A DNA stretch of 25,668 nt from Actinomycetes bacterium (GTDB lineage: Bacteria; Actinomycetota; Actinomycetes; Actinomycetales; Demequinaceae). The notes under the pieces are model-generated. The model ran no database searches. It saw nothing but the letters and a program-made list of their open reading frames with translations, and had not been told where the DNA came from. The DNA lies in the NCBI GenBank assembly GCA_023411615.1, contig JAEYOR010000009.1, positions 1 to 25,668 on the forward strand. The letters are read 5' to 3'. The translations under genes and the position numbers were made by a program. Of the stretch, positions 14,120-21,591 are shown piece after piece (position 1 is the stretch's first letter; each line of letters opens with the position of its first letter).

Positions 14120-15420
14120 GTCTCGCGAGGGCTCGCGTTGACGTAAGCGGCGAGGTGCTCGCCCGTGATGGTGCTCCCTGAGTCCACCAGTTGACCAGGC
14201 GTGCCCTCGAACACCACGCGACCGCCGTCATGACCCGCACCGGGGCCGATGTCAATGATCCAGTCGGCGTGAGCCATCACGGCGAGATGGTGTTCAATCA
14301 CCACCACTGAACGCCCACCGTCTACGAGCCGGTCAAGCACCTCGAGAAGGTGTGCGACGTCGGCAAGGTGAAGGCCCGTGGTCGGCTCATCGAGCACAAA
14401 CACTCCCCCCTTGTCCCCCAGGCGGGTGGCGAGTTTGAGCCGTTGCCTCTCGCCACCCGACAGCGTCGACAATGGCTGGCCAAGCGTCACGTAGCCCAGG
14501 CCCACATCGACCACATGCGTGAGGATGGCGGCGGCCGCCGGTGTGTGCGCCTCGCCCGTCGAGAACATGGCGAGCGCATCGGTCACCGGCATTTCGAGAA
14601 CGTCGGCGATTGACACCCCTCCCAAGGTGTAGCGGAGCACATCCTCGTTGAAGCGTCGGCCCTCGCATGCCTCGCAGACGGTGGACACCGTCTCCATGAC
14701 ACCCAGCTCCGTGAAGATGAGGCCCGCGCCGTTGCACACAGGGCAGGCCCCTTCCGAGTTTGCGCTGAAGAGCGCGGGCTTGACGCCGTTGGCCTTGGCG
14801 AAGGCCTTTCGGATGGGTTCAAGCGCCCCTGTGTAGGTGGCGGGGTTCGAACGGCGCGAGCCCTTGATGGGGCGCTGATCAAAGGTGACGACGTCCTCAC
14901 CTTTGAGCGAGCCGTGGATGAGAGAGCTCTTGCCTGAGCCAGCCACGCCCGTCACCACGGTGAGGACGCCCCGCGGGATGTCGACATCGACATCCCGCAA
15001 GTTATTGGTGGCGGCGCCACGAATCTCGATGACCCCGGTCCGTTCGCGCACGGTGTCCTTGAGTGACGCGCGGTAGCCCAGATGACGCCCGGTGAGGGTG
15101 CCCGAGGCGCGCAGGCCGTCAACCGTGCCCGCAAAGCAGATGTCGCCACCGGCGCTGCCGGCGCCGGGTCCAAGGTCGATGACGTGGTCCGCGATGGCGA
15201 TGGTCTCGGGCTTGTGCTCGACGACGAGGACCGTGTTGCCCTTGTCCCGTAGCCGCTCAAGGAGGCGGTTCATCCGAGCGATGTCGTGAGGATGCAGGCC
15301 GATGGTGGGCTCATCGAACACGTAGGTGATGTCAGTGAGCGCCGATCCCATATGCCGAATCATCTTGGTGCGCTGCGCCTCGCCGCCGGGCAAGGTGCCG
15401 GCGGCCCGGGCGAGAGGCAA
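14116..15420 (-). CDS. UvrA-like protein, C-terminal fragment
   Basis: The 434-residue frame after the TAA, opening with TTG immediately after it and with no credible ribosome binding site. It carries the altered first signature (LPGGEAQR), the first Walker B (VFDEPTIGLHPHD), then the whole second ATPase domain: Walker A GVAGSGKSS, zinc pairs CPVCNGAG and CEACEGRRF, signature LSGGERQR, Walker B VLDEPTTGLHLAD and the IEHH switch. Expression would need readthrough or reinitiation. Confidence 0.6.
   Translation of the reverse strand: MPLARAAGTLPGGEAQRTKMIRHMGSALTDITYVFDEPTIGLHPHDIARMNRLLERLRDKGNTVLVVEHKPETIAIADHVIDLGPGAGSAGGDICFAGTVDGLRASGTLTGRHLGYRASLKDTVRERTGVIEIRGAATNNLRDVDVDIPRGVLTVVTGVAGSGKSSLIHGSLKGEDVVTFDQRPIKGSRRSNPATYTGALEPIRKAFAKANGVKPALFSANSEGACPVCNGAGLIFTELGVMETVSTVCEACEGRRFNEDVLRYTLGGVSIADVLEMPVTDALAMFSTGEAHTPAAAAILTHVVDVGLGYVTLGQPLSTLSGGERQRLKLATRLGDKGGVFVLDEPTTGLHLADVAHLLEVLDRLVDGGRSVVVIEHHLAVMAHADWIIDIGPGAGHDGGRVVFEGTPGQLVDSGSTITGEHLAAYVNASPRET
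14124..14137. terminator. Hairpin at the mutase/UvrA-like convergent junction
   Basis: CGCGAG (14124-14129) and CTCGCG (14132-14137) are inverted repeats with a 2-nt centre, effectively a 5-bp stem with a 4-nt loop. It lies 4 nt after the shared CTAG stop, within the end of the leftward frame. Confidence 0.3.
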
Positions 15421-15423
15421 TTA
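15421..15423 (-). other. In-frame TAA inside the UvrA-like gene
   Basis: TTA on the forward strand, TAA on the coding strand, at codon 360. Coding is continuous in the same frame on both sides. Confidence 0.9.
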
Positions 15424-16500
15424 CCCAAGACCAATGTCAACGAAAGAGTCGAGAGTCGCCTGCAATGCGTCGACCAAAGGGGTGACCTCAGGCGCGTCGA
15501 GTTCTGCCAACCACACGGCGAGATCTCGAATCTCAAGCGCTGCAAGATCTGCGATCGATTTGCCTCGGATGAGGCTCGACCGTGCGAGCGCACTGAGACG
15601 CGTCCCCTCGCAATCAGGACATACCTGGAAGGTGACGGCGCGGTCGACAAACGCTCGAATATGCGGCTGCATTGCGTCCGGGTCCTTGGACAACATCGAC
15701 TTGGTGATCTTGGGGATAAGGCCCTCGTAGGTCATGTTGATGCCTGCGAGCTTCACCTTGGTGGGCTCTTTGAAAAGGAGGTCATCGCGCTCGCGCTTGG
15801 AATAGTCCTTGATCGCCTTGGCGGGATCTAGAAAGCCGGACTCGGAAAAGATCCGCACCATCCAGCCGTCGACTGTGTAGCCCGGAATGGTGAGAGCGCC
15901 TTCAGCCAAAGACTTGGTCTCATCGAAGAGCTCGGCATGGTTGAGCTCGCTTACTCGGCCGGTGCCTTCACAGCGCACGCACATTCCACCTGTGACCGAG
16001 TACTCGCGATGCTCGCGCGCCACCGTGCCGTCCCGACGCGTCACCGTTGCCGAGCCGCTGCCAGAAGAATTCGCCACGTTGAACGAGAAGGCCTGCGGGC
16101 TCCCCACATGTGGATCACCAAGACGCGAGTACAAGATGCGGAGCATCGCGTGGACGTCAGTCGCCGTCCCTACCGTCGAGCGCACATTGGCGCCCATCGG
16201 CTCCTGGTCAACGATGATCGCGGTGGTGAGCCCCTCGAGCACGTCCACATCGGGCCGCGCTTGGCTTGGCATGAAGCCTTGAATGAATGAGCTGTACGTC
16301 TCGTTGATCATCCGCCTCGACTCGGCCGCAATGGTGTCGAAGACGAGCGATGACTTACCGGAACCTGAAACCCCCGTGAAGACGGTCAAGCGGCGCTTTG
16401 GGATGTCGACAGAGACGTCCTTGAGGTTGTTCTCACGCGCGCCCCGCACCCGCATGACGTCATGGCTGTCCGCGGCGTGCACCGCCTCATGAGAACTCAT
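15421..16500 (-). CDS. UvrA-like protein, N-terminal fragment
   Basis: The 359-residue product that ends at the premature TAA. It holds the Walker A of the first ATPase domain (GVSGSGKSS, 43-51), the early insertion domain, and two CxxC zinc-binding pairs (GGMCVRCEGTG and QVCPDCEGTRLS). It lacks the signature and Walker B needed to complete that ATPase site. The gene starts 32 bp after the deoC stop. Confidence 0.7.
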   Translation of the reverse strand: MSSHEAVHAADSHDVMRVRGARENNLKDVSVDIPKRRLTVFTGVSGSGKSSLVFDTIAAESRRMINETYSSFIQGFMPSQARPDVDVLEGLTTAIIVDQEPMGANVRSTVGTATDVHAMLRILYSRLGDPHVGSPQAFSFNVANSSGSGSATVTRRDGTVAREHREYSVTGGMCVRCEGTGRVSELNHAELFDETKSLAEGALTIPGYTVDGWMVRIFSESGFLDPAKAIKDYSKRERDDLLFKEPTKVKLAGINMTYEGLIPKITKSMLSKDPDAMQPHIRAFVDRAVTFQVCPDCEGTRLSALARSSLIRGKSIADLAALEIRDLAVWLAELDAPEVTPLVDALQATLDSFVDIGLG

Positions 16501-16506
16501 CCGGCC

Positions 16507-16512
16507 ACGCTA
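16507..16512 (-). promoter_or_regulatory. Predicted -10 element of the UvrA-like gene (leaderless)
   Basis: TAGCGT is followed by a 6-nt spacer (GGCCGG) and the ATG at 16500. Confidence 0.5.
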
Positions 16513-16532
16513 CAAGCGCCCGGTGACACGGC

Positions 16533-17225
16533 TCAATAGCCACTGTCTCCAGCGTCGGCCGCTTGGCCACCGTCAAGACCGTCCAAGACCGCCCGCGTGC
16601 CCGAAAGACCAAGGCGGTTTGCTCCCGCTTCCACCATCTCGAGGGCGTCAGCGGCGGTTCGAATACCGCCCGACGCCTTCACACCCACATCGGGGCCCAC
16701 CGTCTTGCGCATGAGGGCAACAGCATGGGCCGACGCTCCGCCCGCCGGGTGGAAGCCCGTAGACGTCTTCACAAAGTCGGCTCCCGCGTTCTTGGCTGCA
16801 GTGCACGCACCGACGATCGCCTCGTCGCTCAGCGCGGCGGACTCGATGATGATCTTGAGCACCTTGGGCGCCGGCACGGCCGCGCGCACCGCAGCGATAT
16901 CAGCCTCAACGTCATCGAAGCGGCCTTCGATCGCCGCCGCGACGTCGATCACCATGTCCACCTCGTCGGCACCCTGCTCGATGCTGAGGGCAGCCTCGGC
17001 GGCCTTCACCGATGAGTGGTGCTTTCCCGATGGGAAGCCGCACACGGTAGCCACGGCAACACCCGGTGGCGTGGTGACGGGCAACATCGACGGGGAAACA
17101 CATACCGAGAACACACCTAAGTCAGCAGCCTCCGCAATGAGGGCTTCAACGTCGGCCGGGGTCGCCTCAGGCTTCAAGAGCGTGTGGTCGACAAGAGCGG
17201 CCAGTTCGGCGCGAGAGATAGTCAT
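16533..17225 (-). CDS. deoC: Deoxyribose-phosphate aldolase
   Basis: A 230-residue class I aldolase that splits 2-deoxyribose-5-phosphate into acetaldehyde and glyceraldehyde-3-phosphate, the last step of deoxynucleoside breakdown. The start region LVDHTLLKPEAT is diagnostic. Catalytic positions are Asp90 in EVDMVID, Schiff-base Lys153 in FVKTSTGF and Lys183 in GVKASGGIR. The chain ends in Tyr230, matching the catalytic C-terminal Tyr known from E. coli DeoC. It lies 24 bp after add. TACCCT sits 6 nt before the ATG at 17225, so it may also be transcribed on its own. Confidence 0.95.
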   Translation of the reverse strand: MTISRAELAALVDHTLLKPEATPADVEALIAEAADLGVFSVCVSPSMLPVTTPPGVAVATVCGFPSGKHHSSVKAAEAALSIEQGADEVDMVIDVAAAIEGRFDDVEADIAAVRAAVPAPKVLKIIIESAALSDEAIVGACTAAKNAGADFVKTSTGFHPAGGASAHAVALMRKTVGPDVGVKASGGIRTAADALEMVEAGANRLGLSGTRAVLDGLDGGQAADAGDSGY

Positions 17226-17231
17226 GCTTCC

Positions 17232-17237
17232 AGGGTA
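17232..17237 (-). promoter_or_regulatory. Predicted -10 element of deoC (leaderless)
   Basis: TACCCT is followed by a 6-nt spacer (GGAAGC) and the ATG at 17225. It lies in the 24-bp gap after add and would be an internal promoter. Confidence 0.5.
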
Positions 17238-17249
17238 CGCGCGAGCGCG

Positions 17250-18320
17250 TCAGTCATCAGCCCCATAACCATCGATGACGATCTCGGCCAACTCAGCACG
17301 CTCGTGATACGGCAAGAATGCAGCCCATGCACCCACGAGCGTGGCCTCGAAAAGGTCCTCCTTGGTCCAGCCCGCCTCGACCAAGGCTTCAAACTCGCTC
17401 ACCATACTGACGCCTGAGACCAGGCGGTTGTCCGTGTTGACCGTCACGGCAAAGCCCAGGTCGCGCAACTCGTGAATCGGGTGCTCGGCAATAGACGCCG
17501 CTGCGCCAGTCTGAACATTCGACGTGGGGCAACACTCAAGTGGGATCTGCTGGTCCATCACGTATTGAGACATCGCGCCGAGGTGCGGCTCGTCGCTGCC
17601 AAACCCCTCAATGTCCTCGTGGATGCGGACCCCATGGCCAATACGGCGAGCGGCGCCCAGGCCAAGCGCCTCGGACATCGACTGTGGGCCGTCGGCCTCA
17701 CCCGCGTGAATGGTGACGGGGAAGTGGGCATCGCGCAACATCGCAAAGGCCTCCGCGTGTTTGGACGGCGGGAAGCCAAACTCGGGGCCGGCAATGTCAA
17801 AGCCGACGCATCCGCCGCCTCGGTTTGCGAGGGCGAGGTGGGCAATCTCCGTCGAGCGGTCGAGATGGCGCATTGCGCACAACAGCGCGGCAGCACGAAT
17901 GCCAAAGCCCTCCTCGGCCGCCGCGGCGACGCCTTCTTGGATGCCCTCGTGAACGGCGTCGACTACCTCTTGCAGAGTGAGACCTTGCTCAAGGTGTTGC
18001 TCCGGCGCGTAGCGAAGTTCGGCATAGATGACGCCGTCGCGGGCGTGGTCAACCACCGCTTCACGAGCGATGCGGATGAGGTGGTCCCGAGTCTGCATGA
18101 CGGCAGTGGTGTGGGCAAAAGCCTCGAGATACCTCACGAGATCGCCGGAATCGGCATTATCGACAAAAATGCGTGCGAGTTCGTGCGGATCCGTCGCGGG
18201 GAGCTCGTAGCCAATCTCGCCGGCCAGTTCGATGAGCGTCTCGGGGCGGAGCCCGCCGTCGAGGTGATCGTGCAGGACCACTTTGGGAAGAGTGCGAATC
18301 TCGTCAGAGGTGAGGGTCAT
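17250..18320 (-). CDS. add: Adenosine deaminase
   Basis: A 356-residue zinc amidohydrolase that deaminates adenosine and deoxyadenosine to inosine forms, which feed the phosphorylase at 11607. Zinc ligands His17 and His19 lie in LHDHLDGG and His205 in IHAGEAD, which also carries the catalytic Glu208. His229 is in RIGHG, and the metal-ligand Asp297 is in NTDNR, a variant of the usual STDDP block. Length is normal. The upstream membrane-protein gene ends 34 bp away, and TACGCT 6 nt before the ATG suggests an internal leaderless promoter. Confidence 0.94.
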   Translation of the reverse strand: MTLTSDEIRTLPKVVLHDHLDGGLRPETLIELAGEIGYELPATDPHELARIFVDNADSGDLVRYLEAFAHTTAVMQTRDHLIRIAREAVVDHARDGVIYAELRYAPEQHLEQGLTLQEVVDAVHEGIQEGVAAAAEEGFGIRAAALLCAMRHLDRSTEIAHLALANRGGGCVGFDIAGPEFGFPPSKHAEAFAMLRDAHFPVTIHAGEADGPQSMSEALGLGAARRIGHGVRIHEDIEGFGSDEPHLGAMSQYVMDQQIPLECCPTSNVQTGAAASIAEHPIHELRDLGFAVTVNTDNRLVSGVSMVSEFEALVEAGWTKEDLFEATLVGAWAAFLPYHERAELAEIVIDGYGADD

Positions 18321-18326
18321 GCGACC

Positions 18327-18332
18327 AGCGTA
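18327..18332 (-). promoter_or_regulatory. Predicted -10 element of add (leaderless)
   Basis: TACGCT is followed by a 6-nt spacer (GGTCGC) and the ATG at 18320. No Shine-Dalgarno is present. Confidence 0.5.
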
Positions 18333-18354
18333 CGTCCGCTGCGTCCCCGTTGCT

Positions 18355-18816
18355 TCAAGGGCGTGATGCTCCCCACAGCACTTGCGCCAGGTAAGCGAGA
18401 ACTCCCACGAGTGCGAGCGCGGTGACGAGCGCTGGAATCGAGGAGTCCGGGCCAGTCAGCACCCCATAGAGCCCCACGGCACAAGCAAATCCAACCATCG
18501 CGATCCCGGTTGCGACCACGACGAGCGCACCCGTCGACACACCAGGCGAGGTTGCCATGAAGACGACGATGGCTCCAGCGGACGCGAGTGCTGTCACAAC
18601 GACCGCAATCGTCTTTTGCATTCGCGCCCACGCGCGCCATGCAAGAAATGTCGCCTCGAGCCCGCCAATCGTCAGGGCGATGCCCGCCACGCTGAGCTCA
18701 CCAGCAAAGTCATCCTGTGAGGAAGCGGCAATCGCTACGGCCACCCACGCGACCGCCGCACTCGCGATCACTGCTCCGGCAAGCCAGACGCGGGCGCTGC
18801 GCAGCGTCGTCTTCAT
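18355..18816 (-). CDS. Hypothetical five-helix membrane protein
   Basis: A 153-residue very hydrophobic protein with about five membrane segments (roughly 10-31, 42-62, 69-89, 94-119 and 127-148) and short loops, including SSQDDFAGE at 32-40. No family is recognised. The ATG at 18816 was chosen because AGGGG lies 6 nt upstream and TACGTT, a -10 candidate, 23 nt upstream; the frame is open further (to 19032), but that part is antisense-like Arg/Gly-rich sequence overlapping the C39-like gene. It sits 49 bp after the C39-like gene and 34 bp before add, inside the nucleoside-salvage strand, with no obvious metabolic role. Confidence 0.7.
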   Translation of the reverse strand: MKTTLRSARVWLAGAVIASAAVAWVAVAIAASSQDDFAGELSVAGIALTIGGLEATFLAWRAWARMQKTIAVVVTALASAGAIVVFMATSPGVSTGALVVVATGIAMVGFACAVGLYGVLTGPDSSIPALVTALALVGVLAYLAQVLWGASRP

Positions 18817-18839
18817 CGACTGCCCCTGACCACAAACCG

Positions 18840-18845
18840 AACGTA
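18840..18845 (-). promoter_or_regulatory. Possible -10 element of the five-helix membrane protein gene
   Basis: TACGTT lies 23 nt upstream of the ATG at 18816, with the Shine-Dalgarno AGGGG (18823-18827) between them. This is the leadered arrangement also seen before accD and the ABC transporter. Confidence 0.35.
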
Positions 18846-18865
18846 CCGTGCCCTCACCATGACGC

Positions 18866-19882
18866 TCAAGCGCCACGCCAACGCGGCACGACCGCCCACA
18901 TGAGCCGGTTCCAGCCGCCAAAGGCGGCGTGGCGGGTGCCCCCCGCCATTCCGGGCGTCCAAGACTCGACTCGGCCGCTCGACGGTTCGTAGACGCGGAA
19001 TGCGTCGCTATCCGTCCCGACAAGCAAGACAACGTGTCTCGGAATCACGGTGGACAGCCCATGCGCGGAATCGCCTCCTGTGTAGAGCGGCACGGGAATG
19101 CCATCCGCGAGCGCTGCCCGCGCATATGTGGCTAGACCGCGAAGCTCCTCCGGCCGGGCGTCGTCCACGAGCGCGCCACGCCAGCGCAAACCCGCAAAGC
19201 GGACCACATTGTCGATTCGCCACGGAGGGGTGCCCCAACGCCGCGGCCACGGTGCGAGTCCCAGTGCTCGGCGCGTGGCGCGACGATGGACAGCTCGCTG
19301 CAAGGCCTGCCACCGCTCTTCGACCGACATGAGGCGACGCCCCGCGGCCTCCGCACTCGCGACCGCAGCCGCCACTTCCCGTGGCATATGCCAGCCTGGC
19401 CGCCGCCCTGCCGCCACCCACGCTGCCACGAGGGGGTCGCCCATCATGATCACCAACGATGCGACGGCCGCGCCACACGTCGTCTGGTCGACCTGCCGCG
19501 CTGGCGTCTCGCCCCATGTCACCGGGCCGACGCTGGCGAGGCCAAGCGGGCTTCTCACCAGCGCGCGGGCGGCGTCGTCAAGGCTGTCCCACGCTCCGGC
19601 CAAAGCGGCGATGCTCGATATTGGCGCACCGCTGGCAACCGCCCGCTCGAGCACAGCCGCATCCGTCGGCATGTGATCAAAGGCGACATCGAGCGCACGC
19701 CGATCTGCAGTGCCGAGGAGTTCACGGTTCCGCGCACACGCGCGGGCCATCACATCGGGGCGATCAGCGGCGGCGTGCGCAACGCGGGCCGCTCGTGCTG
19801 AGCTCGACTCTGACAGCACGGCGCGCCGTCCCCCCACCGCGCGAGCCGCGCGGGCGGCCAGGCCGGTGAGCGTCCAAGACAC
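18866..19882 (-). CDS. C39-like papain-fold protein of unknown function
   Basis: A 338-residue protein with no signal peptide or obvious membrane helix. Residues 130-137 (QVDQTTCG) match the Q-x5-C-G start of C39-type cysteine peptidases, with Gln130 as oxyanion residue and Cys136 as nucleophile. A later PRHVVLLVG gives the candidate catalytic His283, followed by RVYEPSSG, where Glu299 occupies the usual Asp/Asn place. Trp-rich stretches and an Arg-rich segment (about 186-230) separate the two halves, an unusually long insertion. The N-terminal 120 residues are Ala-rich helix with no known match. The GTG start directly abuts the deoA stop, without a gap. Peptidase activity is inferred from motifs only. 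Confidence 0.62.
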   Translation of the reverse strand: MSWTLTGLAARAARAVGGRRAVLSESSSARAARVAHAAADRPDVMARACARNRELLGTADRRALDVAFDHMPTDAAVLERAVASGAPISSIAALAGAWDSLDDAARALVRSPLGLASVGPVTWGETPARQVDQTTCGAAVASLVIMMGDPLVAAWVAAGRRPGWHMPREVAAAVASAEAAGRRLMSVEERWQALQRAVHRRATRRALGLAPWPRRWGTPPWRIDNVVRFAGLRWRGALVDDARPEELRGLATYARAALADGIPVPLYTGGDSAHGLSTVIPRHVVLLVGTDSDAFRVYEPSSGRVESWTPGMAGGTRHAAFGGWNRLMWAVVPRWRGA

Positions 19883-21193
19883 TTACGTTGCCGTGCCGAT
19901 CGTGTCGAGCACAATGGGGCCGCGCTCGGCGCCGTTCGCGCTCACGTCAATCGCGCCTGCGCCGCCGCATGCGTCCGCGAGGGCGTCGAGTGCGCGACCC
20001 ATCCGCTCCGGCGTCTCCGTGTGGAGGGTAGCGATCACATCGCCCTTCTTGACCGGCTCACCAAGGGTCTTGTGGAGGAATACACCGGCCGACGCTTGGA
20101 CCGGGTCTTCCTTGCGGGCGCGGCCAGCACCGAGTCGCCATGCGGCAATGCCCACGCCGAGAGCATCGACGCGGGTGATGACACCGTCCGCGCTCGCCTT
20201 CACTTCTTCAACGTGCGGCGCCTGCGGCATCGCAGCGTCGGCATCGCCGCCTTGGGCCTTGATCATCCGGCGCCAGACATCCATGGCACGCCCGTCGCGC
20301 AAAGCGTCGGCCGGGTCCACATCGGTGACTCCGGCGCCCGCGAGCATTTCGCGCGCGAGGGTGACTGTCAGCTCGACAACGTCCGCAGGACCACCGCCGG
20401 CGAGAACCTCGACCGACTCCGTCACTTCAAGCCCGTTGCCTATGCCCCGTCCAAGAGGCGTTGACATGTCGGTGAGGAGTGCCGACGTCGTCACTCCAGC
20501 GTCGGTGCCGAGGTCCACCATGGTCCGGGCGAGTTCCCGTGCCATGTCGAGGTCCTTCATAAAGGCGCCCGAGCCCACCTTGACGTCGAGCACGAGGACG
20601 CCAGTGCCCTCGGCGATCTTCTTCGACATGATCGAACTTGCAATGAGCGGGATGCACTCGACGGTGCCTGTCACGTCCCGCAGCGCGTACAGCTTCTTAT
20701 CGGCAGGAGCGAGACCAGAGCCAGCCGCACAGATGACGGCACCAACATCCTCTAGCTGGCGGTGCATCTCCTCATTGCTCAGCGCTGCACGCCAGCCGGG
20801 AATTGCCTCGAGCTTGTCGAGTGTGCCGCCCGTGTGGCCCAAGCCGCGGCCGCTCAACTGCGGCACTGCGACTCCGCAGGCCGCAACGAGTGGTGCCAGC
20901 GGCAAGGTGATCTTGTCGCCCACCCCGCCCGTCGAGTGCTTGTCCGCCGTGGGGCGGCTCAGCCCCGAAAAGTCGAGGCGCTCTCCCGTGGCGATCATCG
21001 CGTGAGTCCAGCGCGCAATCTCGTCGCGGTTCATCCCGCGTTGCAGGATCGCCATCGCGAGCGAGCTCATCTGCTCATCCGCGACCACACCGCGCGTGTA
21101 TGCGTCGACGACCCAATCGATTTGAGCGGGACTCAGGGTGCCACCGTCGCGCTTGGTGAGGATCACATCAACGGCATCAAATGCTTCGGTCAT
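19883..21193 (-). CDS. deoA: Thymidine (pyrimidine nucleoside) phosphorylase
   Basis: A 436-residue phosphorylase that cleaves thymidine and deoxyuridine to the base and deoxyribose-1-phosphate. It starts FDAVDVILTKRDGGTLS, continues with the phosphate loop KHSTGGVGDK and the family signature SGRGLGHTGGTLDKLE, then ALRDVTGTVE and SIMSKKIAEGT; a small C-terminal beta domain holds GDVIATLHTETPER. A Lys in place of Tyr in the signature could indicate the broader uridine/thymidine type, but I cannot settle it. The ATG at 21193 overlaps the cdd stop in ATGA; the frame is open to 21229 but that start is unnecessary. Confidence 0.94.
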   Translation of the reverse strand: MTEAFDAVDVILTKRDGGTLSPAQIDWVVDAYTRGVVADEQMSSLAMAILQRGMNRDEIARWTHAMIATGERLDFSGLSRPTADKHSTGGVGDKITLPLAPLVAACGVAVPQLSGRGLGHTGGTLDKLEAIPGWRAALSNEEMHRQLEDVGAVICAAGSGLAPADKKLYALRDVTGTVECIPLIASSIMSKKIAEGTGVLVLDVKVGSGAFMKDLDMARELARTMVDLGTDAGVTTSALLTDMSTPLGRGIGNGLEVTESVEVLAGGGPADVVELTVTLAREMLAGAGVTDVDPADALRDGRAMDVWRRMIKAQGGDADAAMPQAPHVEEVKASADGVITRVDALGVGIAAWRLGAGRARKEDPVQASAGVFLHKTLGEPVKKGDVIATLHTETPERMGRALDALADACGGAGAIDVSANGAERGPIVLDTIGTAT

Positions 21194-21591
21194 GGGGTGC
21201 CCTCCAAATGCTGCGGGCCAAATGCCCACGGCAGGATGTCCTTCATGGTGAGAGTCCCCTCGGGGCCGTCGATCAGCAGCTCATCGCCGCCGAATTCGTA
21301 CAGCAATTGACGGCAACGTCCGCACGGCTGCAATGGCTTGCCTGCCGCATCAACGCATGCAAAGGCAATAAGTCGTTTGCCGAGCGCATCGGTATGCAGT
21401 TTGGACACGAGCGCGCATTCGGCGCAGAGAGTGAGGCCATATGACGCGTTTTCGACGTTGGCACCCGTCACCACGTGGCCCGTGTCGGTGAGCGCTGCCG
21501 CTCCCACCGGGTACTTGGAGTAGGGCACGTAGGCTCGCGCCGACGCCTCGCGTGCCGCAGCGCGCAGGGCGTCCCAGTCGATGGTGCTCAC
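21190..21591 (-). CDS. cdd: Cytidine deaminase
   Basis: A 133-residue homotetrameric-type cytidine deaminase converting cytidine and deoxycytidine to uridine forms, the substrates of DeoA. Zinc is held by Cys56, Cys90 and Cys93 (CAE and PCGRC), with the proton-shuttling Glu58. The substrate-binding stretches YSKYPVGAA and NVENASYG are intact. The GTG start overlaps the upstream permease stop in GTGA, and its stop overlaps deoA in ATGA, so import, deamination and phosphorolysis are translationally coupled. Confidence 0.95.
   Translation of the reverse strand: MSTIDWDALRAAAREASARAYVPYSKYPVGAAALTDTGHVVTGANVENASYGLTLCAECALVSKLHTDALGKRLIAFACVDAAGKPLQPCGRCRQLLYEFGGDELLIDGPEGTLTMKDILPWAFGPQHLEGTP

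Larger units (their letters stand above)
14116..16500 (-). pseudogene. UvrA-like double ABC ATPase interrupted by an in-frame TAA
   Basis: Read through, this is one 794-codon frame for a UvrA paralogue of the short type often linked with drug resistance or DNA-damage tolerance. Codon 360 is TAA (15421-15423). The frame does not shift: upstream reads FVDIGLG and downstream reads LPLARAAGTL, where intact relatives continue GLGYL, so a Tyr codon TAC or TAT has probably become TAA. Eleven codons later the first ABC signature reads LPGGEAQR instead of LSGGEAQR. Two hits in the same motif region suggest loss of function, although the rest is well preserved. Sequencing error, stop readthrough or reinitiation at the next codon (TTG, 15420) remain possible. 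TAGCGT lies 6 nt before the ATG. Confidence 0.8.

Noticed and set aside
18817..19032. N-terminal extension of the five-helix membrane protein to 19032
   Set aside because: It would overlap the C39-like gene on the same strand and reads as Arg/Gly-rich filler; the ATG at 18816 has a Shine-Dalgarno.
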